In this document: positions 13,601 through 25,556 of the stretch, piece after piece | How the letters are laid out: every line of letters begins with the position of its first letter | How positions within the stretch are numbered: the first letter of the stretch is position 1 | From: Albula goreensis | Taxonomy: Eukaryota > Chordata > Actinopteri > Albuliformes > Albulidae | Reading direction: 5' to 3' | Assembly: GCA_022829145.1 (NCBI GenBank) | Contig: CM040749.1 | Span: 18,933,987-18,997,986, forward strand | DNA: 64,000 nucleotides | Made by a program: the position numbers and the translations under genes | The notes under the pieces: generated by a model | The model's input: the letters and a program-made list of their open reading frames with translations, nothing else | What the model was told of the DNA's origin: nothing | The model's database searches: none

Positions 13601-13900
13601 AATATCAATTATATAGTCCTGCATATGCTGTATAAATAATAGCGTCTTGTCAGTTAATTCAAGAACACTTTGCATGTACACCACAACAGTATGTGTAATA
13701 AGTATGTGTTATGGGAAAGCCCCTTTCCCTGCAGTTTGAGTTTTGGACCTCCTAAATGTTCACGGCCTCAGTGGTTTATTGCCCAGTGGTGATTTCAGTG
13801 ATCTGGAACAATCAGTAAAGACAAATAATATTTGGCACAGCTGACAACTGTTTTGCCAAATCACTCTACATTGTTTTTATCTACAATAATGCTTTCAATT
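10620..13900. other. Ordinary non-coding stretch
   Basis: No exon or RNA gene is supported. The part from about 11400 to 11640 is less AT-rich and open in several frames, but no frame is protein-like and no convincing acceptor-donor pair encloses it. The remainder is AT-rich intronic or intergenic sequence. Confidence 0.45.
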
Positions 13901-15409
13901 ACTGTGTACTCAGTCATTCACCATAACCCCAGTGGTTATTGTTGCCTTGCTTGAAATACTGATTTATTTTCCCTGTTTTTTTAGTTTTTGATCTTCCTGT
14001 TTTTATTTTCAAATATCCCACAAAACTTGTTCTTCTCACCCACAAACACCATAAAGGAAATAGTGATATAATAGAAAGTGAGTTATCACTGGAGTGGCGT
14101 AAGATGATTTCCAGGGGACCTATAATAGGTTTATTTTGTTTATTTAGGTAGCTAAATATCCACCCCAAAAGCCATTCACCTCTGTTGTCACTTTTGATCT
14201 CAAATCAAGCTCTTCATATGTTTGAATGTTTACAATTTTGATATTTACTTTTTCATCTAAGCTAGTTATCTGGCAAGAATCTTGTTTAAATGTTTCTTCA
14301 AAATTCTTTGTGTTATGATACTATTATATGAAAATGAATGAGTGATTATTAGGCTAATTGTTACTTCCAATTTTTCTCCCAATTTTTCTCCCAACAGTCA
14401 TAAAAATTATAGTGAAATAATACTGTAGCCAGTTAACAGCAATGACTGTTTTTCTTAAGAGATCATTTCATAGTTTTTATATTTTTTATCTATACCTTCA
14501 AGGCAGTACTGAAGGTGTTCAAACGGCACTTTAAACATTTTCATCCATACATTGGTTTTGAGGAATGAACAAAATCCATCTCTACAGGATTAAAAGATTT
14601 CTATTAAACCTATTAGAATAATATGTATAAAAATATAAGCAGACCTCCCCATATTCCATTTTCTTTGTGGTAAATTCTGGTGAGATCTGAGAGAACCACA
14701 CCAATCAAAAAGGCTTTTTACAGTTTTAAATGATGATTTTTTTAAGTTATAGTGTCATTCATAATTCTTCATTGTTAAACTCAAGATTTTAATCGATATG
14801 GATTTACAAGGTTGTCCTCCACGTGTTTGCTGAGAGTCATAGAACTTTTCAATGGAAAACATGTTCATTATGAGTTTGGTCTATGAATATGATCCCCTTG
14901 AAGGTTTTCCATGAGCAAAAAGGATTGAACAATCAATCTTTCCTCGGTGATCAGATTAATCAATCAGAGGTAAATAAACTGACACAGGAATAAATCAATT
15001 CTGATTAGTGTTTTTATGATGGGAGTTGCAGTGTGAAATGACTGTCTTTAGATAAATGAGGAATCAAACTTGCTTCACAGTATGATGGTGTATAAAGTAG
15101 GGAATAGGCCTGCAGATCAAATGCCTGTGGTCACAAGTGTGATGGTTCTTAATGTTTGCTCTGGTCTGATGAGTCTGATCATCCCACATCTGCTTTCAGC
15201 ATTTCAGCCAGCCCTGCTCTGAGGAACACATGGCTGCACATTCACTTCTTCACCTCAACAAAGCTGAGAATGGAGGTTCAGTCAAGCTTATTTCTGAAGT
15301 GACCTTCAACTGACTCTCAAGGTAAATGCTTACTCAACATAAATTTCCCCAGGTCCCCCTCACACACCCAGAAGCCTGAGAAAATTCTATAAAATGAGGT
15401 CCTGTGACC
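13900..15409. other. AT-rich non-coding stretch
   Basis: Nothing is seen beyond the 12-bp tandem duplication at 14367-14394 and generic T-rich sequence. Confidence 0.5.
14367..14394. repeat. 12-bp exact tandem duplication
   Basis: The unit CCAATTTTTCTC is present twice back to back, followed by a third partial copy (CCAA). It is consistent with replication slippage. Confidence 0.9.
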
Positions 15410-15427
15410 AAAAAAAAAAAAAAAAAA
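15410..15427. repeat. Poly(A) run
   Basis: Eighteen consecutive A. The upstream sequence is not a recognisable SINE or processed gene copy, so a retroposon tail is possible but unproven. Confidence 0.9.
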
Positions 15428-17460
15428 TTTTGAAAAAAGCTATATAAAGATATATTGTCTGCTCAGGCATCCGTTTAACCTTAAGCATAATGAATAATGA
15501 ATGATTGCTTATACCTCAAAGCTTGATGGGAGAGAAAAAGCTGAAAATGGTGAGGAATTTGTAATATATGACTATAATAAGACCAAGGTGGCAGTTATTT
15601 CACCTTCAAATCATATAGAACTGCCCTGCTGGAGCAGTTGGCACTGGATTTCAGGCAATCAGCATTTTCAAAGGATATCAATCCCTTATTTTTTTTGTTC
15701 TTACCTCTTTTACACAAAAAGGCCCTCTAAGGGTTTTTTTTATATTTTCTCCAGAGAGGAACACAATGTTCCAAGTCAAAACAAATGCAATATGTAAACA
15801 ACATATTTTAAAAATCCACCAGTATCAATGATGTACTGTAATGGGAAAGTGCTCACTGCAGAGCTGGAAAAACACATGTGTTGCTGCTCAGGACAACACC
15901 TTATAAAGCTGCCATTACACCACTAAAGCAGATCCAAGCAGGATGTGGTGGCACTGAACATCTGGGGTTAGCAGTTCTCTCAGAATTGTTGGAGTTTTTG
16001 ATACATTTTTGTGGGATTCAGACTTGACTTTTCAGAGAATATAACAGAATCAAGATTGTATAATGTTATGACTACAATGTTTTGGTGGATTATATGAGGT
16101 AAATGAACACAATAAGGCTTCAAAAATTGCATCAGCACCTACTCTTTCTATCATGATTTTTTGTACAGCCTCTTCATGTACCTGAGCCTTGAATTCATTT
16201 AATTTAGGAATTTAGAAATAATGTAGAAATGAATCATTATAAGGTTATTGCACAACATTGCTTATTAATCCTAAAGATCACTTTCTAAAACAAAGTATAA
16301 ATAAATACCCAGGGGTTTCAATTGTCAGTGCATTTATCAACCCATAATCCAGAGCTGTTTGCAATCAGACCTTGCAAGGCTGTCGTTATTGGAGGGGATT
16401 TGGTGTCTATCCGTATAACATTCCCCATTTCTTTATAGTTGTGCCAGTGTTTTAGGTCCTACGGCTTCTGTAACATGCTGACACCATTACCCTGAAGTAC
16501 CCATTTGTTGAAAATGAGCTCAGAGTTGCTTGGAGTTTTACGATCCAATTCTACTTGGCCCGAGTTCTGTTACTCCTGGTATGTCTGATGCCTTGAGGCA
16601 AGCCTAAAAAAACTTTCTATGTGCACTTTACTAAACTTTGTAGAAACCTACATCTTGAGTGTTTAACAAACTGTCAGCCATAAACCTTTCTGCAATGTCA
16701 CTTATCAACAAGACCGTCTACGGATTTCAGCACTTCTGGCTTCAGATGTAAAGCAGGGGGGACCTGAGGCAGGGCAAGGTCAAGGGACCATCCCCAAAAG
16801 GTCAGACCCTCAGGCAGGGGCTGAGTGAGGCTTTGAACTCAGGGTATACCTCTTGGCCCTGAATCCATATCTCCCCTAGGGGGTGAAGATAAAGCTCCTG
16901 AAAGGCGATACCACCCAGGTCTCAGCACACAGTCCAGCAGGTTGCCCTGGAAGCCAGCTCAATATAATCCTGTGATCCCAATTGCATCCCTGACAACAAT
17001 AGAGGCCAGCAGACAGCTCACATGCCTATAGGTTATCAGATGTAAAGAAGTGAAACACATGCTTTTTAACAGTGCACAAACATCTGGCCTCTCGGAGCAC
17101 CCATCCCACCATAGCCTTCCCCTGCCACTACATGAGATAGCTCACATCTTTTGCATCAACAGATTTAAAGTTGGAGCTTTGTCATTCTCCATATGGCCAG
17201 CCTTCTGGCCTCAATTCAGTCTCTGTGTTATTTTTATATATTTCTTTCTCAGTTAAATGTGCAGAAACAGAAACCCTTATTAGGGCACACGTGGTGAGAC
17301 GGAGCAGCCTGCCAGAGCAGGAGAAGTGCAGCTACATGTCGCCGTGCGGGTGTTTTACAGTTCAGAGCCATTTTAATGTGGTGGGTCTTGTGCCAATCCA
17401 TAAATCACACACTGCTGCTCTCTCGCCTGTTGAATGACAGGCTCAGACCTTGCCTCACCT
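15428..17460. other. Non-coding stretch with a GC-richer block at 16740-17030
   Basis: The left 1.3 kb is AT-rich and featureless. From 16740 to 17030 GC rises and two nuclear-receptor-like half-sites occur close together (CAAGGTCA near 16777 and AAAGGTCA near 16798). Around 17253-17293 a strong pyrimidine tract ending TTCTTTCTCAG is followed 41 bases later by a GTGAGA donor-like word. The short segment gives no distinctive peptide. Confidence 0.35.
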
Positions 17461-18360
17461 TCGCAAAACTCGCACACAACACACACAAACCCCCTAAAAT
17501 ATAAATATGTAGAACAATAAATATTGGGGGCTGACATTTATGGTTATTTCAGATCTGCAGAGTACAGTAAATCAAATAACTTGCATATAATTATAGCAGA
17601 GATAAAAAAGATGACTTGGTGAAGGTTTGAAGCTACATAAATGCTAGGGTCAACAGTGTTTATTATTCCATTTGCATTTGCACAGTGAGTTCAAATGAAT
17701 GATTTTCCGTCAGCTTAGAGTGCTACAAGATCCTTGCAGGATCTTTGATTTCCATGGCAGGAGAATTTATATTTACTGGAATGGGCACAACAGGATGACC
17801 CATGAGGCTGCTTTGTTTAGCCAAAACCAGTCTCAGTTGTCTTTATTGATATCAATTTCCCAGCCAGCTGACATCACCTCGTTTCATAATGATGAAAGGC
17901 TTGTAAGTTGTTATTTGTACTGTTTAGAATTACCTCATGGCAATTTGTTTGGAGTTATAAGTTGACTGGTAAAGAGCCATGATCGGTTTGTCAGCATTTC
18001 TGTCATGACAAGTCAAAATAAATTATGTTCAGGGTTTTTTGCTTAAGTGAAGCAAAAAACCCTGACAGGAGACACTTGTCTCACACTAGACTACCCATAA
18101 GAATCTGACTAACAGAAATTACACAGGCCTTCAGAGGATTCTGAAAAAAAAGGAGTCACTCATTTGACAAGGAAATGTGTTACTCCAGTTCATTGCAATT
18201 CAGGAGAGTGGAAACCACCCACAACCATAGCATGCCATGCAATTTATTTTCAGGTAAACGCCCGCTGCTAAGCCCATCGGCCCGCTGTGACTGTAGTACT
18301 CACCTCTCCTCTGTAATGCATTAAATGACACACAGTTACATCCCTAATGAAGCAGAATAG
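17460..18360. other. Non-coding stretch containing hairpins
   Basis: It includes a POU octamer ATTTGCAT at about 17670, a small 8-bp perfect hairpin (AAGATCCT, loop TGC) at 17727-17745, and the large foldback described separately at 18007-18080. There is no gene. Confidence 0.4.
18007..18080. repeat. Nested perfect inverted repeat (foldback)
   Basis: The arms TCAGGGTTTTTTGCTT (18029-18044) and AAGCAAAAAACCCTGA (18050-18065) are perfect reverse complements over 16 bp, separated by the 5-nt loop AAGTG. An outer pair, GACAAGT (18007-18013) and ACTTGTC (18074-18080), is also complementary and lies symmetrically outside. There is no adjoining target-site duplication. It may be the fused termini of a palindromic MITE or a structured-RNA source. 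The stem is short for a microRNA precursor. Confidence 0.85.
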
Positions 18361-18406
18361 CCTTGAAGGGTGGGGGGGGGTGTCTATGTTAGTGGCCTTG
18401 AAGGGT
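18361..18406. repeat. Direct repeat flanking a G run
   Basis: CCTTGAAGGGT occurs at 18361-18371 and again at 18396-18406, with a run of G between them at 18372-18380. It is probably a local duplication. Confidence 0.8.
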
Positions 18407-20220
18407 ACAGTATGTAACCCACAAGCACAGCAGTAGAGCAGGAGTTACAACAGGGCTGGAGTTACTGGACTGATCAGGCCAGTTATCTCACTGTATCCTT
18501 CCTATCCACACCTCTTTCATATATTAATCATGCCATAAAAAGGAGGAAAAAAATCCAGCACCTTGTTTCTCTAGCAAAGCTTCACAGTGTAATTAACCAA
18601 TGTTTCAATTTCATCAACCTTCATCAGGTGTATATTGAATGTACACCTTCAAAACTATTTTGAATGCAATTCTTTCATAATCATTAAAGGGAAAGTGTGT
18701 AATGTCACAGGCATGCATTTGGACAAATGGAAAAGAAAGAGCTACTCATATTTTTGGTGACAAAGGTGTGGTTTCACTACACTGCTGTTTATCTAGTCCA
18801 CAGGAGACAAATGATACATTAAGAAAACCAATTTAAAAGCCAAACAATCACATAGCTCTTCTCACCCCCCCTCCCCCCACCCAATAGCAATTACCATTTC
18901 CTCCCCAAAATGACAAGTCTGTTTTATAACTAGAATTTATGCACTTGTTTATCCTCCATCTGCAGGAGCATCTGTTTGTTAACGCTCCCCTCTCTTCCTG
19001 TTAGATGCAGTTGGCTTCCACACTTTCCCACCCAGGGCTGTCAGTTTCTTCAACCCAGGATCCACATCCCACATACCTGCCAGATGCAGAGCAGGGAAAT
19101 GGGGAGCTCTGACCGGAATAAGAATGTGCTGCACTGGAGCTGTAGATGGTGAATGTGAATGGCATACTGTTGCACTTAATCAAATCATGAATATGAGATG
19201 AAATACAATCAGTGTGCACTACCATCACCACTGTTTGGCCTTTTTTCACACAATCATCATTTTCAAGTCCATCTCCCAGAACAGACTGTTGACCAGTTAA
19301 CGCTGACCATGCTCAGGCAGATGCTATCTATCATTTTTTTCAATAATTTAAGTGAGACACAGGAATTGATATCCTGAAAACTGTTACAGGACACAATTTC
19401 CACAAAATAGTTTAGTTTGAAGGTAGCAGTGTTAGTATTATGACAGAAGATAATAAAGACCTTGTACCTAGGAATGAGCATTAATGAAAAAGTGTGGCTT
19501 TGCATCAGCAGCCATTTGTCTTTGCCAGTGTTCCCTCATACCCCCAAAGGCAGGTCAGAGGCCTGTCAAGTTCAATGTACTCAGCCCAAAGGGCAGAAAG
19601 CAGTCACAGAAGGTGAGGCCTCGTGTCCAATACAGGATCAGTGCTGGAAGGACAACCCCAATCCACTGCAAACATCTGCATAGTTGGAATGGGCTAAGAG
19701 AACCAGTCACACGAGTCATAAGCCACACTCTACCATAGAGCTTTATGGTTTTTCTGCCCTCTTGACCATCTGTGTTTTACAAGGTGGTTCACAAACCTAA
19801 CACCCTGGTTTTCTGACATAAGCTTGGGCCATGACCTTTGTTGCTGCCAAACTCATAGACTTTTGACCTCTATGGTATGCAATGGTCAGGATATCTGGCA
19901 GGAGGTCTGGTCATCTGGTCATTTAATCAGGAAGGTGAAGATTAGCCTCCTGTTCTGCAGTTCATAGGACACTGAAGGACCCACATGGGACAGAAAAGGC
20001 AGGGTCATTCCAATAACATCATTTGGTTTGTGGACTATCAATCCATCTCTCCTCATAGGGTGAAGTGCATGGCAAATATGTCATCACACATTTTGACATG
20101 GGCAATTAAAAACATAATTTTTGAAAAAGGACAAATTGTTGCTTTTTTCCTGATATATTTTCAAATTCACCTTCACATTCAAATTCACATATAGCTTATA
20201 ACTTAGCTTCTTATGTTTTT
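18407..20220. other. Ordinary non-coding stretch
   Basis: A C-rich low-complexity patch is at about 18866-18882. Otherwise the sequence is unremarkable, with no exon-like unit or RNA gene. Confidence 0.45.
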
Positions 20221-20221
20221 T

Positions 20222-20560
20222 TAAGTCTGGTACACACTCAACGCCAATGGCAATTGGTATAAGTCCAGTGAAGGCGACCATCTGGCCCGGGAGACAGAAT
20301 GATGTCATTATAACTTGCGCACACCACAGATATGCCAGACCCCATCTCTAGATTATTAGGTTTGAATCCAATTCCATCCCTCCAGACATCAAAATGGTAA
20401 TAAGCCAATCTTGTGAGACGGTAGTCCATTCCTTTAAATCGTGCTAAAGATTGAGGAGTGTCAGATTGAAACCAGCAGGGTTTCTTGCAGGTTGAAGAAC
20501 ATGTCGTGCGATTGAAAAGCACTGCCCACTGAGAAAGCCTGACTTTCAAAACCGAGTACA
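20222..20560. mobile_element. Possible degraded DNA-transposon fragment
   Basis: The segment starts TCTGGTACACACTCAACG, and GCGCACACCACAGA follows inside. These words resemble ends and internal parts of short non-autonomous DNA transposons in fish, as I recall them. It is richer in CpG-derived words than its flanks and has a 107-codon - strand frame (20238-20561) with no recognisable transposase motif. No matching inverted terminus is seen at the other end, so the call is weak. It could equally be unique sequence. Confidence 0.2.
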
Positions 20561-21062
20561 TTATTTCACAGACAACAGGACAGAGGTCTGCAGGGCACAG
20601 CTAAAGAGAAGCGGGGAGAGGAAGAAAAATGTTGAGATTGCTTTGTCTCAACCCTGAAATGGGTTTTTGGTATTCACTAGATCACTTGTACATGTAAGCC
20701 ATTATTTAATGAAAACTCAGCCATCTGTAACCTACTGTAAGCCAGATTCAATTTAACAATCTCCTGCAAAAGACAGTTGCAAGTTAGGAGTTCATCTCAG
20801 TACAATTCTTGGGGTATTTACAGAAAATAAACAATCATAATAAATAAAAGATTGCATCTATTGTATCTATATTCCATGAATGTCCAATAATAAGATGACA
20901 CTGAATGGGAAAATATGTGAATGATATGAACCATAACATGTCCCATTTACGTTCTCAACAAGGAGAAGCATCTGTACCCTCCTATCTTAATTTCCTCCTT
21001 TACAAAGGAATGGAAATTAAGAGTACAGTGATGCAAACCTGGCTGGGTATCAGTGGTTAGCA
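20561..21062. other. AT-rich non-coding stretch
   Basis: Nothing gene-like is seen. It leads into the SINE/LINE-type tail that follows. Confidence 0.45.
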
Positions 21063-21107
21063 AGTCCAAAATCCCTCTGGACAAGAGCATCTGCTAAATA
21101 AATGCAG
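21063..21107 (+). mobile_element. SINE/LINE 3' tail remnant
   Basis: The core CTCTGGACAAGAGCATCTGC followed by TAAATAAATG closely matches the conserved 3' tail shared by many fish SINEs and their partner LINEs (consensus of the form CTCTGGATAAGAGCGTCTGC then TAAATG). The differences are mostly C/T and G/A, as expected from CpG decay and age. No tRNA-derived head or A/B box is recognisable upstream, so only the 3' end survives or inserted. This is the strongest hint of a fish genome. Confidence 0.75.
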
Positions 21108-21152
21108 CCAAACCTAGAGTATATGATGATCCCAAAGATTCCTCTCCTGTAA

Positions 21153-21176
21153 GATGATGATGATGATGATGATGAT
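21153..21176. repeat. (GAT)8 microsatellite
   Basis: Eight uninterrupted GAT units, about 45 bases downstream of the SINE/LINE tail. Such tails often end in short simple repeats, so the two may be linked. Confidence 0.95.
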
Positions 21177-23459
21177 ATTAATGAAGAGGGGTTTGGAGTC
21201 ATTCTGACAGGCCAATGGCCTTCTCAGCCCTCAGCATGCAATCATCCTGACAAGCTGACATCTCATCCATGGCTGTGCCCTTGCTCTCATTAATTGCCCG
21301 ATTCTCTATTAGTAAATGATGTGACACAAAGATAACAAGCTTTATCTGGACCAAATTCACAAAGCAATGCACTACACACCCCAGGCCTTAGTGACTGATC
21401 AGTTAAAGCAGAAATAAAATCCAAATTCACAGATTAATCCCGAAGAAGAAATAGCCCTGCTTGATCCACATATACAGTTCACAAAACTGTCTCTGCAATT
21501 CATGAGTGACAGTTTAACAATGAGAAAGGTTGTATAGGGCTCTCCCCTGTAATCCACACAAATGTAGCCTGACTGAATGCTTAGAAAAAGAGCAAAAACA
21601 CACTACAGAATGATTTGACTGCACTTGGATCGTGTATACTATCGTACATTGCAGCCCTATCCAGCATTGGACTATAAAGACTTTCATTGCAATCAGTCAG
21701 AAATGTATGTATGTGTTGGGTTAGACACAGCTCTGACCTCTCTCATTAACCTGCTGAAGGACTACAAACAAAAGTAGTTGGCTCTATCTGACCTAAAAGC
21801 TCTGAGTCAAACGACTGGAGAAACACCAGTGTTTCAGCATATTGAGTAGTTGCTTTTCTCCATTCCACTCATCTGTTTTTATCCCATAGTCTTGAAAGCT
21901 TTCATTTGGCACTCTGTGCCATTATGTTGCGTGCTGGCTGTGATCAGAGCGGGTCATTTTACAACACAAAGCTGTAAACCCCTTTTTATGGCAGATTTCA
22001 TTAGCCCTCTCTGTTCCTGGTCACTCTTTATTTGCTTTGCTGCTGACAAATCATGTTGCTATGGCCCTCTGAACCACTGAAGAGCAGATATTCAGACCAG
22101 ATTATTAAAATATATGTTCCTTCTTTGAAAGTTGGAAAAGCAATAAAACATTTCGCAATAAGAGCGTCCAGGAAATTAAAAGCGTTGCCTTTGAAGTATG
22201 GCATGAAACTCATATAACCAGATTTCCTTTGAGCTAATAGGGCCTGAAACAGCACTCATGACATAAAACATTCTCTTTACGGGGTACATACACACTGAGA
22301 ATTAGCTTTGCCACACCAGTGCTACAACAACAGTGACATTTTACATTTTTTGTATCATCACTTCAGAGGCCCTGTGCTCAATACAATCCCCACCTGCTTC
22401 ATATTCTGAGTGCAGGGGATTTAACACACTCATTAGTGGATGTTGACAGTTAAAAGGGATGTCCATTAAGAGTGATCAGGGATCAGTGGAGGGCAGGCCA
22501 GCATAAGGAGACTCTTTGTGTATGAAGCAAGATCCATGGGTATGGTGCTAAAGGGGTATATTAGTCTTGGGGTCCCGCCAAGTCCCTGTTAGATCTCCAG
22601 TCTGGGGGATCCCTAAGGATTCAGAGCAAAGCGCTGGGTGCTGTTATGATGATGGCTAGACAGTTTAAGGAGTTTCATTTCCCTTCACCCATGGGTCAAG
22701 AGAAAGAGGGCACAAAAGACACATTTAGACATCAGTGTTATTTCCCTGAACCAAGGGAAAAAAAATTGTGAATCAACCTGATGGAGCTGAATGAGGCACC
22801 CAAGATAGCCTCAGTTTCATTATCTGTCAAACTATCGTATGATGCATCATCCCAGAAACAAGCCCAGCAGCCAATTTGTTACATTTGTCACTAGGATCAT
22901 AAAGACCATGTCTTTATGCAGTGTTCTTTATTACACGGCAAGAGAAGAAGTTGATTTGGAGCAATTCTTTAGAACAGTATCTCCTGATCTTGATTACCCC
23001 GCTCAGTTAGTTATCCACCCTCTGCAATACCATGGTATTAAAGACGTGAGCTTTCCGAAAAAGCACTGCTGACAAATTAATCTGTGTTGAGCTACTAGAA
23101 AGTAAGAAGTTTAAGACAGCAGATTATTATTGCAAGACTTTTCTTTTAGTTATTGTTTGTTATTGCTCTTTTCATGCACTGGGATAACCAACTAAATCTT
23201 TCCAGATTCTAAATGTGAAAAGTTATACAGTGTTCAATTTTCAGACTTCAAAGCAACATTAAAATTAGGAAAACAGCTACCCCAGCAAAACCTGTTACAA
23301 CTCAATGTCACCACAATCCCCTCTGACTCACAGAAGCAAAGTAACAAAAAACATATTTCTATACATAATAAAGTCTGTTTGAACATAAGTACAACAAAAA
23401 CAATTACAATAAGTATATTTCTCCTCTTCTTCCTTTCACCTCTTACCTCTCTATTTGAC
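21177..23459. other. Ordinary non-coding stretch
   Basis: No gene, RNA or mobile element is recognised. A small hairpin TTTCCCT/AGGGAAA is at about 22741-22760. Short frames on both strands lack domain features. Confidence 0.45.
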
Positions 23460-23700
23460 CAACTGGTTTTGGTGGTCCTTGGGAGACCATTTGACAACAA
23501 AACCCAGAGGGTCTGGCCTGCCCTGACCCCCTAGTTGGAACAATGATAGGGGGGCACCTCTATGTCGTCCTGGACAGATGGCTGCCTCCCTGTGAGTGTG
23601 CCCCTCATGGCCAAGGTCGCCCCCCCCCCCCGTTGTTCCCTGAGCTCCCTGCACGTGCCTCTCCAAGAGGATGGCCATTGACCCGAGTTACCCCCTACTC
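23460..23700. other. GC-rich compositional outlier
   Basis: About 240 bases are much more GC-rich than the AT-rich sequence on either side, and include a run of 12 C at 23620-23631. The - strand is open for 75 codons (23451-23678), giving a Gly/His-rich peptide without recognisable motifs. It might be a fragment of a retroelement coding region, a decayed pseudogene or a GC-biased insertion. No terminal repeats or splice sites clarify it. Confidence 0.35.
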
Positions 23701-24049
23701 ATTGGGGGTTAATTTAAAGTGAGAACATATAAGAAAAATCTACTTTCAAAATATAAAGTGTCTCATTATACAACAACCCACCAGAGTGTCTGCGTTTTTT
23801 ATTTCCCTCTTCCTGGCAGTGAAAATCAAGAAAGCAGACATAAGAAACAGGAATAAAAACACATTTGAAGCCATTTCAGAGTTTAAAATGAAAATAGCTG
23901 TACGTTTATCAGCTAAATGCATGTGAAATACATAATGTCACTTAAAACAGATAAGTATAAGCATTCACACCACCTAAAATACAGTCTGTATTGTTCCAAC
24001 AGTTCAAAATCTGTTCTGGATTGCAATGACCCCTATATGTTTTCTTAAA
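23701..24049. other. AT-rich non-coding stretch
   Basis: Nothing recognisable is seen. Confidence 0.45.
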
Positions 24050-24720
24050 TCAATAGCAACCTGTGTCTAGGAGAGTGATGGCCATTTATCCTCATCCAGA
24101 GGAGGAAGGTACTGTCGAAATGCAGGCAGACAGCCATATTGATGTCTCCTAACGGCAGGCAGTGATCCACAAGGGCAGGTGCCCCCTCTACAAAGGACCA
24201 CATCAGATCAATGTCCAAGAACACAGTCCCAGCAAAACTAATTATCTGAGCGTTTTTACTGCCACCACCCAGGCTTTGTTTACCCATGCACTGGCCAGGC
24301 CCACAATTAGGGAGGAGGTCAATATAGCAGTGGGAGGGCCAATGATGAAGTCACACGGGTGGGTAAAAGAGCAATGGGGGAGCTGAACAAAAGCTACAGC
24401 CACAATGTGGTGAGTTGCTCAGGAAGATGGAGGCAGTAGAGTGACAGTGAAGAGGAGAGAAATAAAGGCATTAATAAATGTAGTAGTGGGCCAGGCCAAT
24501 CTGGAGAAAAACGGCATGTATAACACCACTGGCGCGTATGAGGGCTCCCGGCCTGCTGATCTAAGCAGTAGCAGTAAAGGCTCCAGCAAGTGCATCGATT
24601 CCCCACCAGTTTGCTGTCATTAGACTTTTTATCCATTCTCCGCTGCGGCTTGTAAAGTTGTCCTGAATATTTATGACGGCCTCACCCAGCCGTGGCCACC
24701 TAGGCATCACAAAGAAGCTG
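24050..24720. promoter_or_regulatory. Enhancer-like non-coding block (inferred)
   Basis: GC is moderately elevated and simple repeats are absent. The block contains words such as CCAATGATGAAGTCAC, AATATTTATGACGGCC (a posterior HOX/CDX-type TTTATGAC) and several CAGC/GCTG E-box-like sites. Several short frames overlap on both strands with no coding bias. This resembles conserved non-coding elements but conservation cannot be tested here. Confidence 0.25.
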
Positions 24721-25556
24721 TAATCAAGATTCAGAAAGATCCCTGAGCTGCAGTTCTCTCTTCATTGAAAGCCCCAGTGCCACAGTCAGCCATAAAAGCA
24801 AACACTCTACAGTGTATGTAAACCAGGAGCTCTGCTCTTCAGGGCCCATTCAGCCCTGTTTGGAATATGGCTGCAATCAATGCTACAAAGGCACACATGG
24901 ACTGTAGTTTATGGTTTAGATCTATCTATCTGTTCAGTTCCAGGGGGGAGGGAAAAATTACGAATTCCCAAAGTGAGAGTTAGTTGATTGCATTGAATTT
25001 TAAGAGACATCAATCATATTTTGTGTGTGTAAAGCATAACATGAGGATTCAACAGAGCATGAGAGAAAAAAGGCCTGTTTACAGTTATGAGCTTTCAGTG
25101 ATCAGAGTGAATAAAGATAGTGGACATGATTTTGGATTCATCAAGTAAGTGGTGAAACAAGTACAAAGCGAACATGAAAACTATGAAAAACAAAGGCATC
25201 CTGCTTTGTAATTTCACTGGGACCAGCAATCTTGGCAGTGAGTGAAATGTAAGAAGCCCATCTACCCACTGTGCTGTTGGTTTCGGGCACTCCATGTGGG
25301 GTGCAGGACTGGGTTCTGGCTCCTTTTCTCAGTATTTGTTGTCATTTCCCCCCCTGTGTGGCTCAGTCCTCACCATCTGTTGAAGGAGTTATTTTGGAAG
25401 CATTGACCCGGGTTCCAGGTGGTAACAATTTCGTCAGGCGGAATAACTCATGAGGGGCGAGGAGGCACTCTTAATTGAACCCTACTGCTGAACCCTACGC
25501 ATCCTGGAGAAAGTCTTGGGCCTTCCAAATGCTTCAACATTTTTCTTCTCCTGCAG
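24721..25556. other. Non-coding stretch upstream of the exon candidate
   Basis: AT-rich sequence with no gene. It ends in a good acceptor context: the branch-like CTTCAAC, then TTTTTCTTCTCCTGCAG directly before the exon candidate. Confidence 0.45.

Noticed and set aside
4190-15427. Poly(T) at 4190 and poly(A) at 15410 as tails of processed pseudogenes
   Set aside because: No gene-derived body or target-site duplication is recognisable next to either run.
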